Positions 18,616 to 27,715 of a stretch of DNA of 64,000 nucleotides are shown piece after piece. Under the pieces are notes generated by a model that was given only the letters and a program-made list of their open reading frames with translations, did no database searches and was not told the DNA's origin. Within the stretch, counting starts at the first letter, position 1. Every line of letters begins with the position of its first letter. Made by a program: the position numbers and the translations under genes. This stretch comes from CAWBOY01 sp963790585 (GTDB taxonomy: Bacteria; Planctomycetota; Planctomycetia; Gemmatales; Gemmataceae), in NCBI GenBank assembly GCA_963790585.1, contig CAWBOY010000006.1, forward strand, positions 1,054,001-1,118,000. Direction: 5' to 3'.

Positions 18616-19125
18616 TCAGGCGCGTACGGCCAAAAGAGCGATCAGCTGGCGGCAAAACTCGGGCAAATCAGCGATTCCTCGGCAGCTGAGAAGATTGCCG
18701 TCTAAGACCACGGCGTCGTCGCGGTAAAATGCGCCGGCGGCGCGAAGATCGTCCCGTATGCCTGGGGCAGAGGTCAGTTGACGTCCGTTCAGAGCGCCGG
18801 CGCTAATGAGGAGCTGAGGTCCTTTTGAGAGCACCGCAACGCGCCTTCCTTCTTCCATGAACATTCGAGCCGCGGCGACCGCTTCTTCGCGTAGCCGCAG
18901 ACGTTCTGGGGAGCCGCCGCCAGGGACGATGAGCAGGTCATATTCGGCCGAATTAATCTCGCTGAGCGGCGAATTGGCTGCGGCACGATAGCCGCGGGTG
19001 CCGGTGACGGCTTGACCCAGGGGCGTGGCCACGGTCACGTCGACGCCTTCCTCTTGCAGGCGATAAAGTGGGCAAAACAGTTCGAGATCCTCAAAGCCAT
19101 CGGCAGCCAAAATTAAGCTTTTCAT
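18616..19125 (-). CDS. DJ-1/PfpI-family protein lacking the nucleophile Cys
   Basis: 169 residues from ATG 19125, with GGAGGG seven bases upstream. The fold pattern is that of DJ-1/PfpI: MKSLILAADGFEDLELFCPLYRL with the conserved Glu12, EYDLLIVPGGGSPERL, and a nucleophile elbow at residues 97-104. Where family members read AICHGP, this one reads AVLSKGP, so the reactive Cys is Ser100 and the following His is Lys101. Protease, deglycase or glyoxalase activity is therefore doubtful. It may be a binding or regulatory paralogue. It lies 91 nt behind a universal stress protein gene on the same strand. Confidence 0.8.
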   Translation of the reverse strand: MKSLILAADGFEDLELFCPLYRLQEEGVDVTVATPLGQAVTGTRGYRAAANSPLSEINSAEYDLLIVPGGGSPERLRLREEAVAAARMFMEEGRRVAVLSKGPQLLISAGALNGRQLTSAPGIRDDLRAAGAFYRDDAVVLDGNLLSCRGIADLPEFCRQLIALLAVRA

Positions 19126-19216
19126 TGGGACATCCCTCCGCCCCGGATCGATCTTTACAGACGAGTGGGCCATTGTAACGAGCTTGCGGATTGGGTAAAG
19201 ACCGTCCAGAGACGTA

Positions 19217-19705
19217 CTAACCACCCGATAAAGCGTGTCCACTGTCACCTACCGATGCGACATGGACAAACTGGTCCGCGGGGACGCCGCGCGGCATCTT
19301 GACGACCAGGACGGAGCACGACGCCTCGCGCAATACCTGTTCCGCGACACTGCCGAGCAACAGGCGTTCAAGCCCCGTTCGTCCATGAGTTCCCATGACG
19401 ACCAGATCGATCGCCGCGTCCTTGGTGTAGCGCACGATTTCCGTCGCCGCGTCGCCGGTGAGCAGGACATGGCGCACCGTGATCTTCGAGTCGAGTGGCC
19501 GAATCTGTTCGAGCTGGCGCTGCCAGTAGAATCGAGCTTGATCTTCGGTCTTCGGCGCTCCCGGAATCTTCATGTCCGGAGAGATGACGAATAGAATCGT
19601 CAAGCTGGCGCCGTGCTTTTCGGCCAGGGAGATGGCATGGAAGTAGGCTTGATTGGAGTAAGACGAAAAGTCCGTCGGATAGAGGATTTTCTCGATGCGG
19701 ATCAT
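19217..19705 (-). CDS. Universal stress protein (UspA family)
   Basis: 162 residues. The start at ATG 19705 is fixed by GGAGGT six bases upstream. A single Usp domain is seen: IEKILYPTDFSSYSNQAYFHAISLA at the N-terminus, and LVVMGTHGRTGLERLLLGSVAEQVLREASCSVLVVK at the C-terminus. This holds the G-x2-G-x9-G-S nucleotide-binding motif, so it is likely the ATP-binding type. The last 20 residues extend past the domain. It is the first gene of a leftward Usp / DJ-1-like / Clp-N run, which suggests a stress-response set. Confidence 0.9.
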   Translation of the reverse strand: MIRIEKILYPTDFSSYSNQAYFHAISLAEKHGASLTILFVISPDMKIPGAPKTEDQARFYWQRQLEQIRPLDSKITVRHVLLTGDAATEIVRYTKDAAIDLVVMGTHGRTGLERLLLGSVAEQVLREASCSVLVVKMPRGVPADQFVHVASVGDSGHALSGG

Positions 19706-19823
19706 GCGCACACCTCCTGACGCCGGCCGTCGTATTCGAGAGAAAAGTGGATCGCACCACTCTGGTTCTATGCTACCAGCGCTAAGAGCTTGCGCCAAAT
19801 GTGCTGCCCCCAGGCTCCCGCGT

Positions 19824-20236
19824 TTATAGTGGCCTGGGCTTGGAGCGCTCGTCATGTCGCATGAATTCGACAATCTCAGGGAGCGATGTACCAGGACCAA
19901 ATACATGCGCGACGCCGATTTCTATAAGCTTCGGCACGTCCGCGTCCGGAATAATGCCGCCAATCAGCACGCCGACGTGCTCCAAGCCGGCCTGACGCAG
20001 CAATTCCAGTACGCGCGGCACCAAAGTCATGTGGGCGCCGCTGAGGATTGACAGCCCAAGCCAGGCCGCGTCTTCATCGCCAACGGCGCGCACAACGGCC
20101 TCGGGCGTTTGCCAAAGGCCCGCATAAATGACATGCATCCCCGCGTCGCGCAGGCGCGGGCGACGACCTTGATGCCGCGATCATGGCCATCAAGCCCGAC
20201 TTTGGCGAGAACGACGCGGATCGGTGGCAACGACAT
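19824..20236 (-). CDS. Methylmalonyl-CoA mutase, cobalamin-binding subunit (frameshifted)
   Basis: Small B12-binding subunit that partners the catalytic subunit just upstream. The first frame (from 20236) gives PPIRVVLAKVGLDGHDRGIKVVARA with the DxHxxG motif (DGHDRG) that supplies the cobalt-ligating His. At about 20150 one base seems to be missing. The second frame continues GMHVIYAGLWQTPEAVVRAV, then DAAWLGLSILSGAHMTLVP and GVLIGGIIPDADVPKLIEIGVAHVFGPGTSL, the usual Rossmann-like B12 domain. Length after correction is about 138 residues, normal for the split form. Its start lies 25 nt behind the large-subunit stop, so the two form an operon. Confidence 0.85.
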
Positions 20237-20261
20237 AGTATTCCGCTCCCAAATATCTCAT

Positions 20262-21914
20262 CTACCACTTCGCCGCCCCATCATACTTGCCGAACACATC
20301 GACCAGCGCTGACACCAACTCGCCGACGGAACAACGCACCCGCGCCGCCTCGATCAATGTCGGCATCAAGTTTTTCTTCGTCGCCGCAACCTGCCGAACG
20401 GCCGCGAGGGATCGACGCACGGCTTCCGGATCACGCTGGGCCTTGCGCTCGCGCAGGCGTGTCACTTGCTCCTTCTCGACGGCTTCGTCCATCGCCTGGG
20501 TCTCGAAGGGCGGCTCATTGGATTCCGTGAAGGCATTCACGCCGACGATAACCTTGTGCTTAGCGTCGATCTCGCGCTGGCAATCGAAGGCCGCGTTCGC
20601 GATCTCGCGGCGGAAAAAGCCCGCTTCCAACGCGGCGAACATACCACCCAAACTCTCGATTCGTTCAAAATAGGTCCGCGCCTCTTGCTGCATCTGCCGC
20701 GTCATGGTCTCGATGAAATAGCTGCCGCCGAGAGGATCGACGGTGTTGGTCACGCCTGTTTCGTAAGCTAAGACCTGCTGCGTTCGCAGCGCAAGCGTAA
20801 CCGCATGTTCGGAAGGCAGAGCCAGTGTCTCGTCCATACTGTTCGTGTGCAGCGACTGACAGCCCCCTAGCACAGCCGCGAGCGCCTGATAGGCGACGCG
20901 GATCAGATTGACCTCGGGCTGTTTGGCTTGCAGCGAGCAACCCGCTGTTTGCGCGTGAAAGCGCAGCTTCCACGAATTTTCCTTCTTCGCACCATATTTC
21001 TCACGCAGCGTCTCGGCCCAGAGAACGCGGGCGGCACGATACTTGGCGATCTCCTCGAAGACATCGTTATGAGCGTTAAAGAAAAAACTGAGCCGCGGCG
21101 CGAACGAATCGATGTCCATGCCTCGGGCCAGGCAAGTGTCGACGTAATGGAAGCCGTCCGCCAATGTGAAAGCCAATTCTTGAGCGGCCGTGGAACCGGC
21201 CTCGCGGATGTGATAGCCGCTGATGCTTACGCCGTTCCACTGCGGCACCTGCTCGGCACAAAACTCGATGACGTCACAAACCAAGCGAACGTGCGGCTCC
21301 GGCGGAAAAACAAACTCATTCTGAGCATGAAACTCCTTCAAAATGTCGTTCTGAATCGTGCCGCGCAGTTGCTTCCAGGAGACGCCCTGATCCTGAGCAT
21401 TAGCCAGGAAAAAGGCCATGACGATGGCCGCCGGCGCATTAATGGTCATCGACACGGAGACGTTGGCCAGATCGATGCCCTCGTAAAGGTCGCGTATGTC
21501 GTCGAGCGTATCGACCGCGACGCCGAGCCGGCCGACTTCGCCCAGCGAGCGCGGATCGTCGCTATCCAGGCCCATCAACGTCGGCAGGTCGAACGCCGTG
21601 CTCAGCCCGTTTTGGCCGCGTGACAGAAGAAACTTGAAGCGTTCGTTGGTCTGTTTCGGTGAGCCGAAGCCTGCGAATTGGCGCATCGTCCAGAGGCGAC
21701 TGCGATACATGCTGGCATGAACGCCGCGAGTGAACGGATATTGTCCGGGATAACCAAGCTCGGCATCGGGATCAAATGGCCCAAGATCATCCGGAGTATA
21801 AAGAGGCTCGATCGGCACATTGCTGACGGTCGTCGGCGGCTCCGGCCGAGCCGGCGCCGCCGCCAGCTCTTTCTCATAGCGCTCGCGTTCAGCGGTTTCG
21901 GTGACGGTGGGCAT
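20262..21914 (-). CDS. mcmA1: Methylmalonyl-CoA mutase, catalytic (large) subunit
   Basis: 550 residues, the length of the separate catalytic subunit found where the B12 domain is on another chain. The TIM-barrel signature is clear: PFTRGVHASMYRSRLWTMRQFAGFG, NGLSTAFDLPTLMGLDSDDP, VSVSMTINAPAAIVMAFFL, WNGVSISGYHIREAGSTAAQELAFTLADG, and TAGCSLQAKQPEVNLIRVAYQALAAVLGG. It interconverts methylmalonyl-CoA and succinyl-CoA in propionate and branched-chain catabolism. The thiolase gene 1.8 kb upstream on the same strand fits an acyl-CoA degradation role. Related mutases (isobutyryl-CoA, ethylmalonyl-CoA) cannot be fully excluded from sequence alone. Confidence 0.92.
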   Translation of the reverse strand: MPTVTETAERERYEKELAAAPARPEPPTTVSNVPIEPLYTPDDLGPFDPDAELGYPGQYPFTRGVHASMYRSRLWTMRQFAGFGSPKQTNERFKFLLSRGQNGLSTAFDLPTLMGLDSDDPRSLGEVGRLGVAVDTLDDIRDLYEGIDLANVSVSMTINAPAAIVMAFFLANAQDQGVSWKQLRGTIQNDILKEFHAQNEFVFPPEPHVRLVCDVIEFCAEQVPQWNGVSISGYHIREAGSTAAQELAFTLADGFHYVDTCLARGMDIDSFAPRLSFFFNAHNDVFEEIAKYRAARVLWAETLREKYGAKKENSWKLRFHAQTAGCSLQAKQPEVNLIRVAYQALAAVLGGCQSLHTNSMDETLALPSEHAVTLALRTQQVLAYETGVTNTVDPLGGSYFIETMTRQMQQEARTYFERIESLGGMFAALEAGFFRREIANAAFDCQREIDAKHKVIVGVNAFTESNEPPFETQAMDEAVEKEQVTRLRERKAQRDPEAVRRSLAAVRQVAATKKNLMPTLIEAARVRCSVGELVSALVDVFGKYDGAAKW

Positions 21915-21962
21915 GAATCAATCCCTCGGAGAGAGAGTTGGGATCGGAATGAGAAACGGGTG

Positions 21963-22934
21963 TCAATCTTCGAGGCCAAGATCGCGAAGCGAAGTCGCGG
22001 TGACAACAGCATCAAGAAGGTCGGTCAATTTCTCTGCTGGCCACGATGCGAGACGTTGCCGAATCAAATCGCTCAAAGGTCCGAAGCGCAGCGTAATCTG
22101 CCGCAGCAGTGTCGCCCGTTGCGATCGCTCGGCCCCCCGCTCGATGCCTTTCTCGATGCCTTTCTCGATGCCTTTTTGGATGCCTTCCTCGACGCCCTTT
22201 TCAAACGTTGTCTGCATCATTGCTTTCGCCTCCGGAGACGCTTGGGTTATAAATCGCTGTTCAAACTCTTTCATCATTGGATGATCCAGGGCCAAATACG
22301 CGTCCACGCATTCCCCCAACAAATGCTTCCGAGCCATATTTTCATTGCTCTGGGCGGCCCGTTCCAGAGCCGCGAGTTTTAACTCTACACGCCGTTCGTT
22401 CGGCACGCGCATAAGGGCGACCAATGCGGCGCTGAGGATGTTTGGCTTTTGGAGATACTCGAAGGCGTCTAGAGCCGGCAGGCCGACGTACGGATAGCGA
22501 AAATGCACTAACCGCTCGTCCCAGAACGATTCTTCGTAGGAATCCCAGCCAACGCCCTCCAAGCCGACATAGAGATAGAGCCCGATCGGCAGCACTGGGA
22601 GACGATGACGCGCTACCAACTGCCGATAATATTCAAACATTCTACCACGCAACGCCGAAACGCTGTCAGCGGACTCGATCTCAACGTGGACCAAAGCGAG
22701 CCAGGGCGTTGGCGTCAGCCCTTGTTTCGCGGTCGCCGCGACGGACACAGGCAACTTGGCGACCAAATCGATTACACGCCGCTCGCCTTGCGGCGGATCG
22801 AGAAACAGTTCCTGGTCCAACCATTCAATCCCTTTGAAATCGAAGCGGTCGGCCCACTCCGGAAAGAACAATTGAATGAACTCGCCAAAGAACTCCTTCA
22901 ACAATGACTTGAATCGCTGGTCGTGATCGGTCAC
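21963..22934 (-). CDS. Rpn/PD-(D/E)xK-like nuclease family protein with DUF4351
   Basis: 323 residues from GTG 22934. The N-terminal half (DHDQRFKSLLKEFFGEFIQLFFPEW, RVIDLVAKLPV, LALVHVEIESADSVSALRGRMFEYYRQL) matches the Rpn/PDDEXK_2 transposase-like pattern, with the E.E of the VHVEIES strand as probable metal ligands. The C-terminus (RATLLRQITLRFGPLSDLIRQRLASWPAEKLTDLLDAV) is DUF4351. Between them lies a short tandem repeat, EKGIEKGIEKGIE, from a 12-nt DNA repeat near 22140-22200. Such proteins are multi-copy in planctomycetes and cyanobacteria; RpnA promotes recombination in E. coli. It starts 7 nt behind the Uma2 stop. Confidence 0.8.
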   Translation of the reverse strand: MTDHDQRFKSLLKEFFGEFIQLFFPEWADRFDFKGIEWLDQELFLDPPQGERRVIDLVAKLPVSVAATAKQGLTPTPWLALVHVEIESADSVSALRGRMFEYYRQLVARHRLPVLPIGLYLYVGLEGVGWDSYEESFWDERLVHFRYPYVGLPALDAFEYLQKPNILSAALVALMRVPNERRVELKLAALERAAQSNENMARKHLLGECVDAYLALDHPMMKEFEQRFITQASPEAKAMMQTTFEKGVEEGIQKGIEKGIEKGIERGAERSQRATLLRQITLRFGPLSDLIRQRLASWPAEKLTDLLDAVVTATSLRDLGLED

Positions 22935-22941
22935 AGGCGCC

Positions 22942-23667
22942 TCACGATTGAGTCGATGCCGCGGCCTTTTGCAACCGAGCGACGAAGGCGGCGTGTTCTG
23001 GTGTGGCTAAACCCGTTTGCGCGACCTTCGCCACGGTAGCCATGTCATTGGCAATCAGCGCGGCGGCGTCAAGCCAAAGTCCGGGAAAGACTTCGCTCTT
23101 ATGGACTCCATTATCTGGCTTATGCGGCTCGTAACGTCCGTCACGAAGCATGAACCAGTCGATCGCTTGGTCGTACACGCGCCAGACGACATATTCCTGG
23201 GCGCCGTTTCGCTGATATGCCTCAAACTTGTCGTTCAAATCCACGCTGGCGCTGCTTGCAGACACTTCCGCGATAAGTTCCGGGGCACCGACCATATATT
23301 CATCCGGAGCTCGTCGAAGTTTTCCACCGTTTTCAGGCAAAATGTAAAGAAAGGCATCGGGTTGAGGAGCATTCTTTTTATCCAGCCGCAGCGTTGAGTT
23401 GTCTCCTCCTCTTACGCCTGGCGTCGCTGATCGGTAAAAGCCTAACCAAATAATAAGATCAAAATGAAGCATGCCGTGATATTCATTCGATACTGGCGAT
23501 GACATGTACACGACTCCCTCAATTAGTTGGGCCTTTTTCTCCTCTGGCATCGCCGTGTACCGGCGTTCGAATTCTGCCCATGTTAGTCGGTCGCCGTTTT
23601 CCAAAGGAGGGATGGCTTCTGCCAATCTTGCGTAGGTTCTTTTTGGCGTTGGTGCCAGGATCGTCAT
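22942..23667 (-). CDS. Uma2 family (DUF820) putative endonuclease
   Basis: About 241 residues from ATG 23667, chosen because GAGGAG lies seven bases upstream. The restriction-endonuclease-like core is visible: LTWAEFERRYTAMPEEKKAQLIEGVVYM, HGMLHFDLIIWLGFY, PQPDAFLYI (the conserved Asp), and APELIAEVSASSASVDLNDKFEAYQRNGAQEYVVW (the E-x-K-like end). These genes are greatly multiplied in cyanobacteria and planctomycetes and are called restriction-endonuclease-like, but their biological role is unknown. It starts 20 nt behind the thiolase stop and is followed at once by the Rpn-like gene. Confidence 0.85.
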   Translation of the reverse strand: MTILAPTPKRTYARLAEAIPPLENGDRLTWAEFERRYTAMPEEKKAQLIEGVVYMSSPVSNEYHGMLHFDLIIWLGFYRSATPGVRGGDNSTLRLDKKNAPQPDAFLYILPENGGKLRRAPDEYMVGAPELIAEVSASSASVDLNDKFEAYQRNGAQEYVVWRVYDQAIDWFMLRDGRYEPHKPDNGVHKSEVFPGLWLDAAALIANDMATVAKVAQTGLATPEHAAFVARLQKAAASTQS

Positions 23668-23687
23668 CGTTGTTCTCCTCAAAATAT

Positions 23688-24866
23688 TCAAACTCTCTCA
23701 ATCACCATCGCCACCGCGTTACCGCCGCCCAAGCACAACGCCGCCAGGCCGCGCCGAAGGTTGCGCCGTTCCAACGCATGAAGCAGCGTCACCAATACGC
23801 GCACTCCCGAGGCACCAATTGGATGGCCCAGCGCGATCGCGCCGCCGTTGACGTTGACACGGCTCTCATCGAGTTTCAATTCTTTGCCGCACGCCAGCAT
23901 TTGCGCGGCGAACGCCTCATTCAGCTCGAATAAGTCAATATCCGCTAGTTTTAGATTCGCTTTCTCCAAAACCTGACGAACCGCAGGCACGGGCGCGATG
24001 AAAATATCTTTCGGCGCGACGCCGGACGTGGCGTAGGCGACAATCCTTGCCAACGGCTTGACGCCGAGCTTCTCAGCCACGCGAGCGCTGCCAACGACGA
24101 GCGCAGCCGCACCATCGCTGAGCATCGAGGCGTTGCCCGCGGTTACAGTGCCGGCCGGCCGAAACGCGGGTTTCAGCTTCGCCAAGCCTTCCGCGGTCGT
24201 CTCGGGCCTTGGCCCCTCATCGCGGCTTAACGTTTTTGCCTTCGGACCGGATCCGACCGTCACCGGCAAAACCTCGGCATCGAATGCACCGCTATTCCAC
24301 GCCGCTGCGGCCCGCTGTTGGCTCTGAGCGGCGAATCGGTCTTGCTCGGCCCGGCTCACACCGCATTTCACGGCGATATGCTCGGCTGCCTCGCCCATCG
24401 GCCAACCTTCAAACGGGCAGGTCAGGCCATCCCGTATCAATTCATCAACCGCGGTCTGATCGCCGTAGCGCCAGCCGCCGCGCGCGCCGAACAACAGATG
24501 CGGCGCCCGGCTCATATTCTCCATCCCGCCCCCGACGATCAACTCCGCATCGCCGGCTCGAATCGCCTGCGCTGCCAACATGACCGCTTTCAGACCGGAA
24601 CCGCAAACCTTGTTCACCGTGTAGGCCGCGATCGTGTCAGGCAAACCGGCGCGCAGCGCCACTTGGCGAGCCGGGTTTTGACCAAGCCCGGCCTGTAACA
24701 CGCAGCCAAAGACGACTTCGTCGATCTCTTTAGGTTTAATGGCCGCCCGCCGCAGCGCCTCGGCGACCGTCAGCGCACCCAGTTCTGGCGCGGGTATATC
24801 CGCGAGGGCTCCGAGGTACTTTCCGATCGCTGTACGGACGCCGGACAACAAGAAAGCATCGGCCAT
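23688..24866 (-). CDS. Acetyl-CoA C-acetyltransferase (thiolase)
   Basis: 392 residues with an intact frame. All active-site elements are present: Cys88 in NKVCGSGLKA, GGMENMSRAPHLL, the substrate loop NEAFAAQ, His in GGAIALGHPIGASG and the second Cys in AALCLGGGNAVAM. These are typical of the biosynthetic/degradative thiolase II group (AtoB/PhaA). It joins or splits acetoacetyl-CoA. The operon with methylmalonyl-CoA mutase downstream suggests an acyl-CoA catabolic role. It is divergent from an ABC exporter; the 99-nt gap (24867-24965) should hold both promoters. Confidence 0.92.
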   Translation of the reverse strand: MADAFLLSGVRTAIGKYLGALADIPAPELGALTVAEALRRAAIKPKEIDEVVFGCVLQAGLGQNPARQVALRAGLPDTIAAYTVNKVCGSGLKAVMLAAQAIRAGDAELIVGGGMENMSRAPHLLFGARGGWRYGDQTAVDELIRDGLTCPFEGWPMGEAAEHIAVKCGVSRAEQDRFAAQSQQRAAAAWNSGAFDAEVLPVTVGSGPKAKTLSRDEGPRPETTAEGLAKLKPAFRPAGTVTAGNASMLSDGAAALVVGSARVAEKLGVKPLARIVAYATSGVAPKDIFIAPVPAVRQVLEKANLKLADIDLFELNEAFAAQMLACGKELKLDESRVNVNGGAIALGHPIGASGVRVLVTLLHALERRNLRRGLAALCLGGGNAVAMVIERV

Positions 24867-24965
24867 GATGGCGCCTCATAGTTGGCGGTTTGGAAAGACG
24901 GGCCTACCATGAGATTATAAACTTGACCCAAGACCAATGAAACCCCGAGGTAGTCGCAGACCTCA

Positions 24966-25838
24966 ATGCTTCTCCGAACTGAACACCTGACCAAACACTA
25001 TGGCCGTTTCTGCGCCCTGGACGATCTCAATCTCGAGGTCGGTCAGGGTGAAGTCTTTGGTCTGCTCGGCCCCAACGGGTCTGGCAAGACGACCGCGTTG
25101 CGCCTCATCCTCGGCTTCCTTCGCCCGACTTCGGGCCAAGCCTCAGTCGGCGGCCATGATTGCTGGACTGACAGCGTCGCCGTACGCAAACAACTCGCCT
25201 ACCTCCCCGGCGAACTACGACTCTACGAAAACCTCAATGGCCGTGAGATCATCCGCTTCCTCTCCGACCTGCGCGGCCAGGCGATCAACGGCGAACTCGA
25301 CATCCTCGCCAAACGCTTCGATATCGACCTCGAACGACCACTGAAACATCTCTCCTCGGGCATGAAGCGCAAGGTGGCGCTTCTGCAAGTTCTCCTCCCG
25401 CGCACGCCTCTCCTTATCATGGACGAGCCGACGAACGCGCTCGATCCGACGATGCGTGAAGAGCTTCTCGAACAGGTGCGTCGCTGCAAAGCACGTGGGC
25501 AAACGGTGATCTTTTCGTCGCATGTCATGAGCGAGGTCGAGGCCGTCTGCGATCGCGTCGCCATCCTGCGGAAGGGACGACTCGTCCACACACAAGGAAT
25601 CTCCGAACTCCGCGAAGGTCGGTACGTCACCGCCCGCTGTGACGGAACAATCGCCGCCTTGCCTTCCATCCCCGGACTTCGTCTGATCGAGCAAACCCCT
25701 GAAAAGGTCGCTCTGGAAATGACCGGTTCTATCGGCGGTCTACTCCATTGGCTGGCCGGCCAACCGTTGTCCGACCTGCGCATGGAACCTCTCGGGCTCA
25801 ACGCCATCTATTCACGATTCCACGGGGCCGAGGCATGA
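24966..25838 (+). CDS. ABC transporter ATP-binding protein
   Basis: 290 residues. Walker A is GPNGSGKTT, the signature is LSSGMKRK, Walker B is LLIMDEP and the H-loop is FSSHVMSEVE. The sequence is of the CcmA/NatA type (drug, lipid or polymer exporters). A roughly 80-residue C-terminal extension follows the nucleotide-binding domain. The stop overlaps the start of the permease gene by 4 nt (ATGA at 25835-25838), showing translational coupling. Substrate unknown. Confidence 0.92.
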   Translation: MLLRTEHLTKHYGRFCALDDLNLEVGQGEVFGLLGPNGSGKTTALRLILGFLRPTSGQASVGGHDCWTDSVAVRKQLAYLPGELRLYENLNGREIIRFLSDLRGQAINGELDILAKRFDIDLERPLKHLSSGMKRKVALLQVLLPRTPLLIMDEPTNALDPTMREELLEQVRRCKARGQTVIFSSHVMSEVEAVCDRVAILRKGRLVHTQGISELREGRYVTARCDGTIAALPSIPGLRLIEQTPEKVALEMTGSIGGLLHWLAGQPLSDLRMEPLGLNAIYSRFHGAEA

Positions 25839-26878
25839 CGCGAACGCTCGTTTTCAAATTGTTCCGCGACGTGCGCGTCGCCCTGCTCGTGGTCGCGCTC
25901 GTGCTCGGCGCATTTCAGTGCCTCTGGGCGAAGATCGTCGAGAACATCATAGGCTTGCTCCAACCCGTCTTCGAGACAATGGCCGCCGGCAGCGGATTCA
26001 GTCTCGACAAGGTGCGCAGCCAAGTCCTGTTCGCCGGGCCAGCCCAGGCAATCCGAGCCATGGTCGGCGGCGATTCAATCAATTTCGAGCGCGCCCAAGA
26101 CCTCCTCTCGATCGCCCTGGTTCACCCTGTGATGGTGATCCTTTTCTGCATCTGGGGCGTCGGCCGCGCCGCCGGCGCTCTCGCCGGCGAACTCGATCGC
26201 GGCACGATGGAATTGCTACTCGCTCAACCGGTATCCCGCGCCCGGCTAGTCCAGGCGCATTTTTTATTAGACCTAATCACGATCCCTATTCTCTGCTTGA
26301 GCCTGTGGGCCGGCAACGCTCTCGGCGTCTGGTTCATCGGCCCGCAAATCAAGACCCAGAAGATCGACCTGGACAAGCTCCGAGCCGAAGGCGACGTGGT
26401 TAAACCAAACGTCCTCGTAGAAATTGGTCCTATCAAAGTCAGCGTCCCCATCGCGAACATACAACTGCCCAAAACAGTCGTTTCAGGCCCGAGCGAACGA
26501 CTCGCCGTCAGCTCCGCCCCATTCGGCCCGCCCCTGTTCGTCGTCGGTGGCCTAATCTTCGCTATTTGCGGCTACACGATGTGGCTCTCATCCATGGGCC
26601 GGTTCCGCATGCGCGTCTTGGGCATCGCGATACTCGTAACGCTGATAATGTTCCTGATCAACCTGCTCGGCCAAATGTGGGACGTGGTGACGCCATTGCG
26701 ACCCTTCACGATCTTTTATTATTATCAACCGCAACAAATCATGCAGGGCCGAGGATGGTCCGTGCCTCTTGGCGGCATCGAAGTGCCCATGCTCGTCGTA
26801 CTCTATGGCGTTGGCGTGGTCGGATATGGCTTGGCGCTTTGGACGTTCTGCCAAAGAGATTTGCCGGCGCCGTTGTAA
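25835..26878 (+). CDS. ABC-2 type transporter permease
   Basis: 347 residues starting at the ATG that overlaps the ATPase stop. Six hydrophobic stretches are visible (VALLVVALVLGAFQCLW, VHPVMVILFCIWGVG, LLDLITIPILCLSLWAGNALG, FVVGGLIFAICGYTMWLSS, VLGIAILVTLIMFLINLLG, MLVVLYGVGVVGYGLALW). GRAAGALAGELDRGTMELLLAQPVSRARLVQAH is the conserved cytoplasmic motif of ABC-2 permeases. A polar segment of about 80 residues between helices 3 and 4 is probably extracytoplasmic. It works with the upstream ATPase; the substrate is unknown. Confidence 0.88.
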   Translation: MTRTLVFKLFRDVRVALLVVALVLGAFQCLWAKIVENIIGLLQPVFETMAAGSGFSLDKVRSQVLFAGPAQAIRAMVGGDSINFERAQDLLSIALVHPVMVILFCIWGVGRAAGALAGELDRGTMELLLAQPVSRARLVQAHFLLDLITIPILCLSLWAGNALGVWFIGPQIKTQKIDLDKLRAEGDVVKPNVLVEIGPIKVSVPIANIQLPKTVVSGPSERLAVSSAPFGPPLFVVGGLIFAICGYTMWLSSMGRFRMRVLGIAILVTLIMFLINLLGQMWDVVTPLRPFTIFYYYQPQQIMQGRGWSVPLGGIEVPMLVVLYGVGVVGYGLALWTFCQRDLPAPL

Positions 26879-26934
26879 AAATCAAAATGCTCTTCGCTGA
26901 CGCTTCAGGCTCGGTTGGCGTCCCCGTTGATTGA

Positions 26935-27705
26935 TTATCGCCCCAACAAATATCGGTGCGGATCGACTTCGTTTCGGAGCAGCTCCAATTCATGCTCCGT
27001 CGGCGCCGCCGTCACGCACAACGGATCGGCGACGCGCAATTCAAAGCTCGTCGCGGTACGGACCTGGTCCAGTGTGATTCCCGGATGCAGGCTCAATACT
27101 TGCATCCGCTTTGTATGTTCTTCGTACCCCAAAATCGCCAGGTCGGTGATGACGCGATATGGCCCTGTTCCTGGAGGCAGCCCGGCGGCTTCGCGAGCAC
27201 CGGGGCCGGTGAGGTAGCCTGGTGTTGTCAGGAAATCGAGCCTTTCGACGAAACGACGGCGATCATGGATCGTGACGACGAGGATCCGCCAACAAAACGA
27301 CGCCAGATCGTTGGCTCCGCCGCTCCCGGGCAATCGTACGCTGGGCCGGCTGTGATCGATGCCAATCTGCGTCGAATTGAGATTGCCATAGGGATCGATT
27401 TGCGCGCCACCGAGAAAGGTGTAATCGACCATGCCGCGCTGACACGTCTCCATGACGTCGGCCATGCTCGTTGCCATGACGCCGCGATAAAATGTCCGCG
27501 AATCGCCGACGCTCACCGGCATCGTCGGCAATTGCGGCGCGACGCCGCCGGCCTCGAACAGGATGACCAAATTCGGCGCATGAAGCCGCTGCGCCAGCAT
27601 CGCCGCCGCGCATGGCACGCCGGTACCAACGGCGACGGTTCGCCCGTCTTCCAGAGCCCGCGCAGCGCAGCAGATCATCAATTCCATAGACGAATAGCAA
27701 GACAT
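26935..27705 (-). CDS. CoA-transferase, beta subunit (family I, GctB-like)
   Basis: About 256 residues from ATG 27705; the longer frame to 27753 runs through a palindromic repeat and is unlikely. The beta-subunit pattern is clear: GRTVAVGTGVPCAAAMLAQRL, the ExG motif in ILFEAGGVAP with the probable catalytic Glu, and DYTFLGGAQIDPYGNLNSTQIG followed by PGSGGANDLASF. Family I enzymes normally need an alpha subunit, usually next door. None is found beside this gene, so its partner must lie elsewhere. It could use a 3-oxo-acid, glutaconate-like or steroid-derived CoA substrate. Confidence 0.85.
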   Translation of the reverse strand: MSCYSSMELMICCAARALEDGRTVAVGTGVPCAAAMLAQRLHAPNLVILFEAGGVAPQLPTMPVSVGDSRTFYRGVMATSMADVMETCQRGMVDYTFLGGAQIDPYGNLNSTQIGIDHSRPSVRLPGSGGANDLASFCWRILVVTIHDRRRFVERLDFLTTPGYLTGPGAREAAGLPPGTGPYRVITDLAILGYEEHTKRMQVLSLHPGITLDQVRTATSFELRVADPLCVTAAPTEHELELLRNEVDPHRYLLGR

Positions 27706-27715
27706 CGTGCTGTCT

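Noticed and set aside
22140..22205. Short tandem DNA repeat (CTCGATGCCTTT units) as a possible CRISPR or minisatellite locus
   Set aside because: The units are 12 nt, directly adjacent and in frame with the Rpn/DUF4351 gene, where they encode EKGIEKGIE. There are no spacers and no cas genes in the window.
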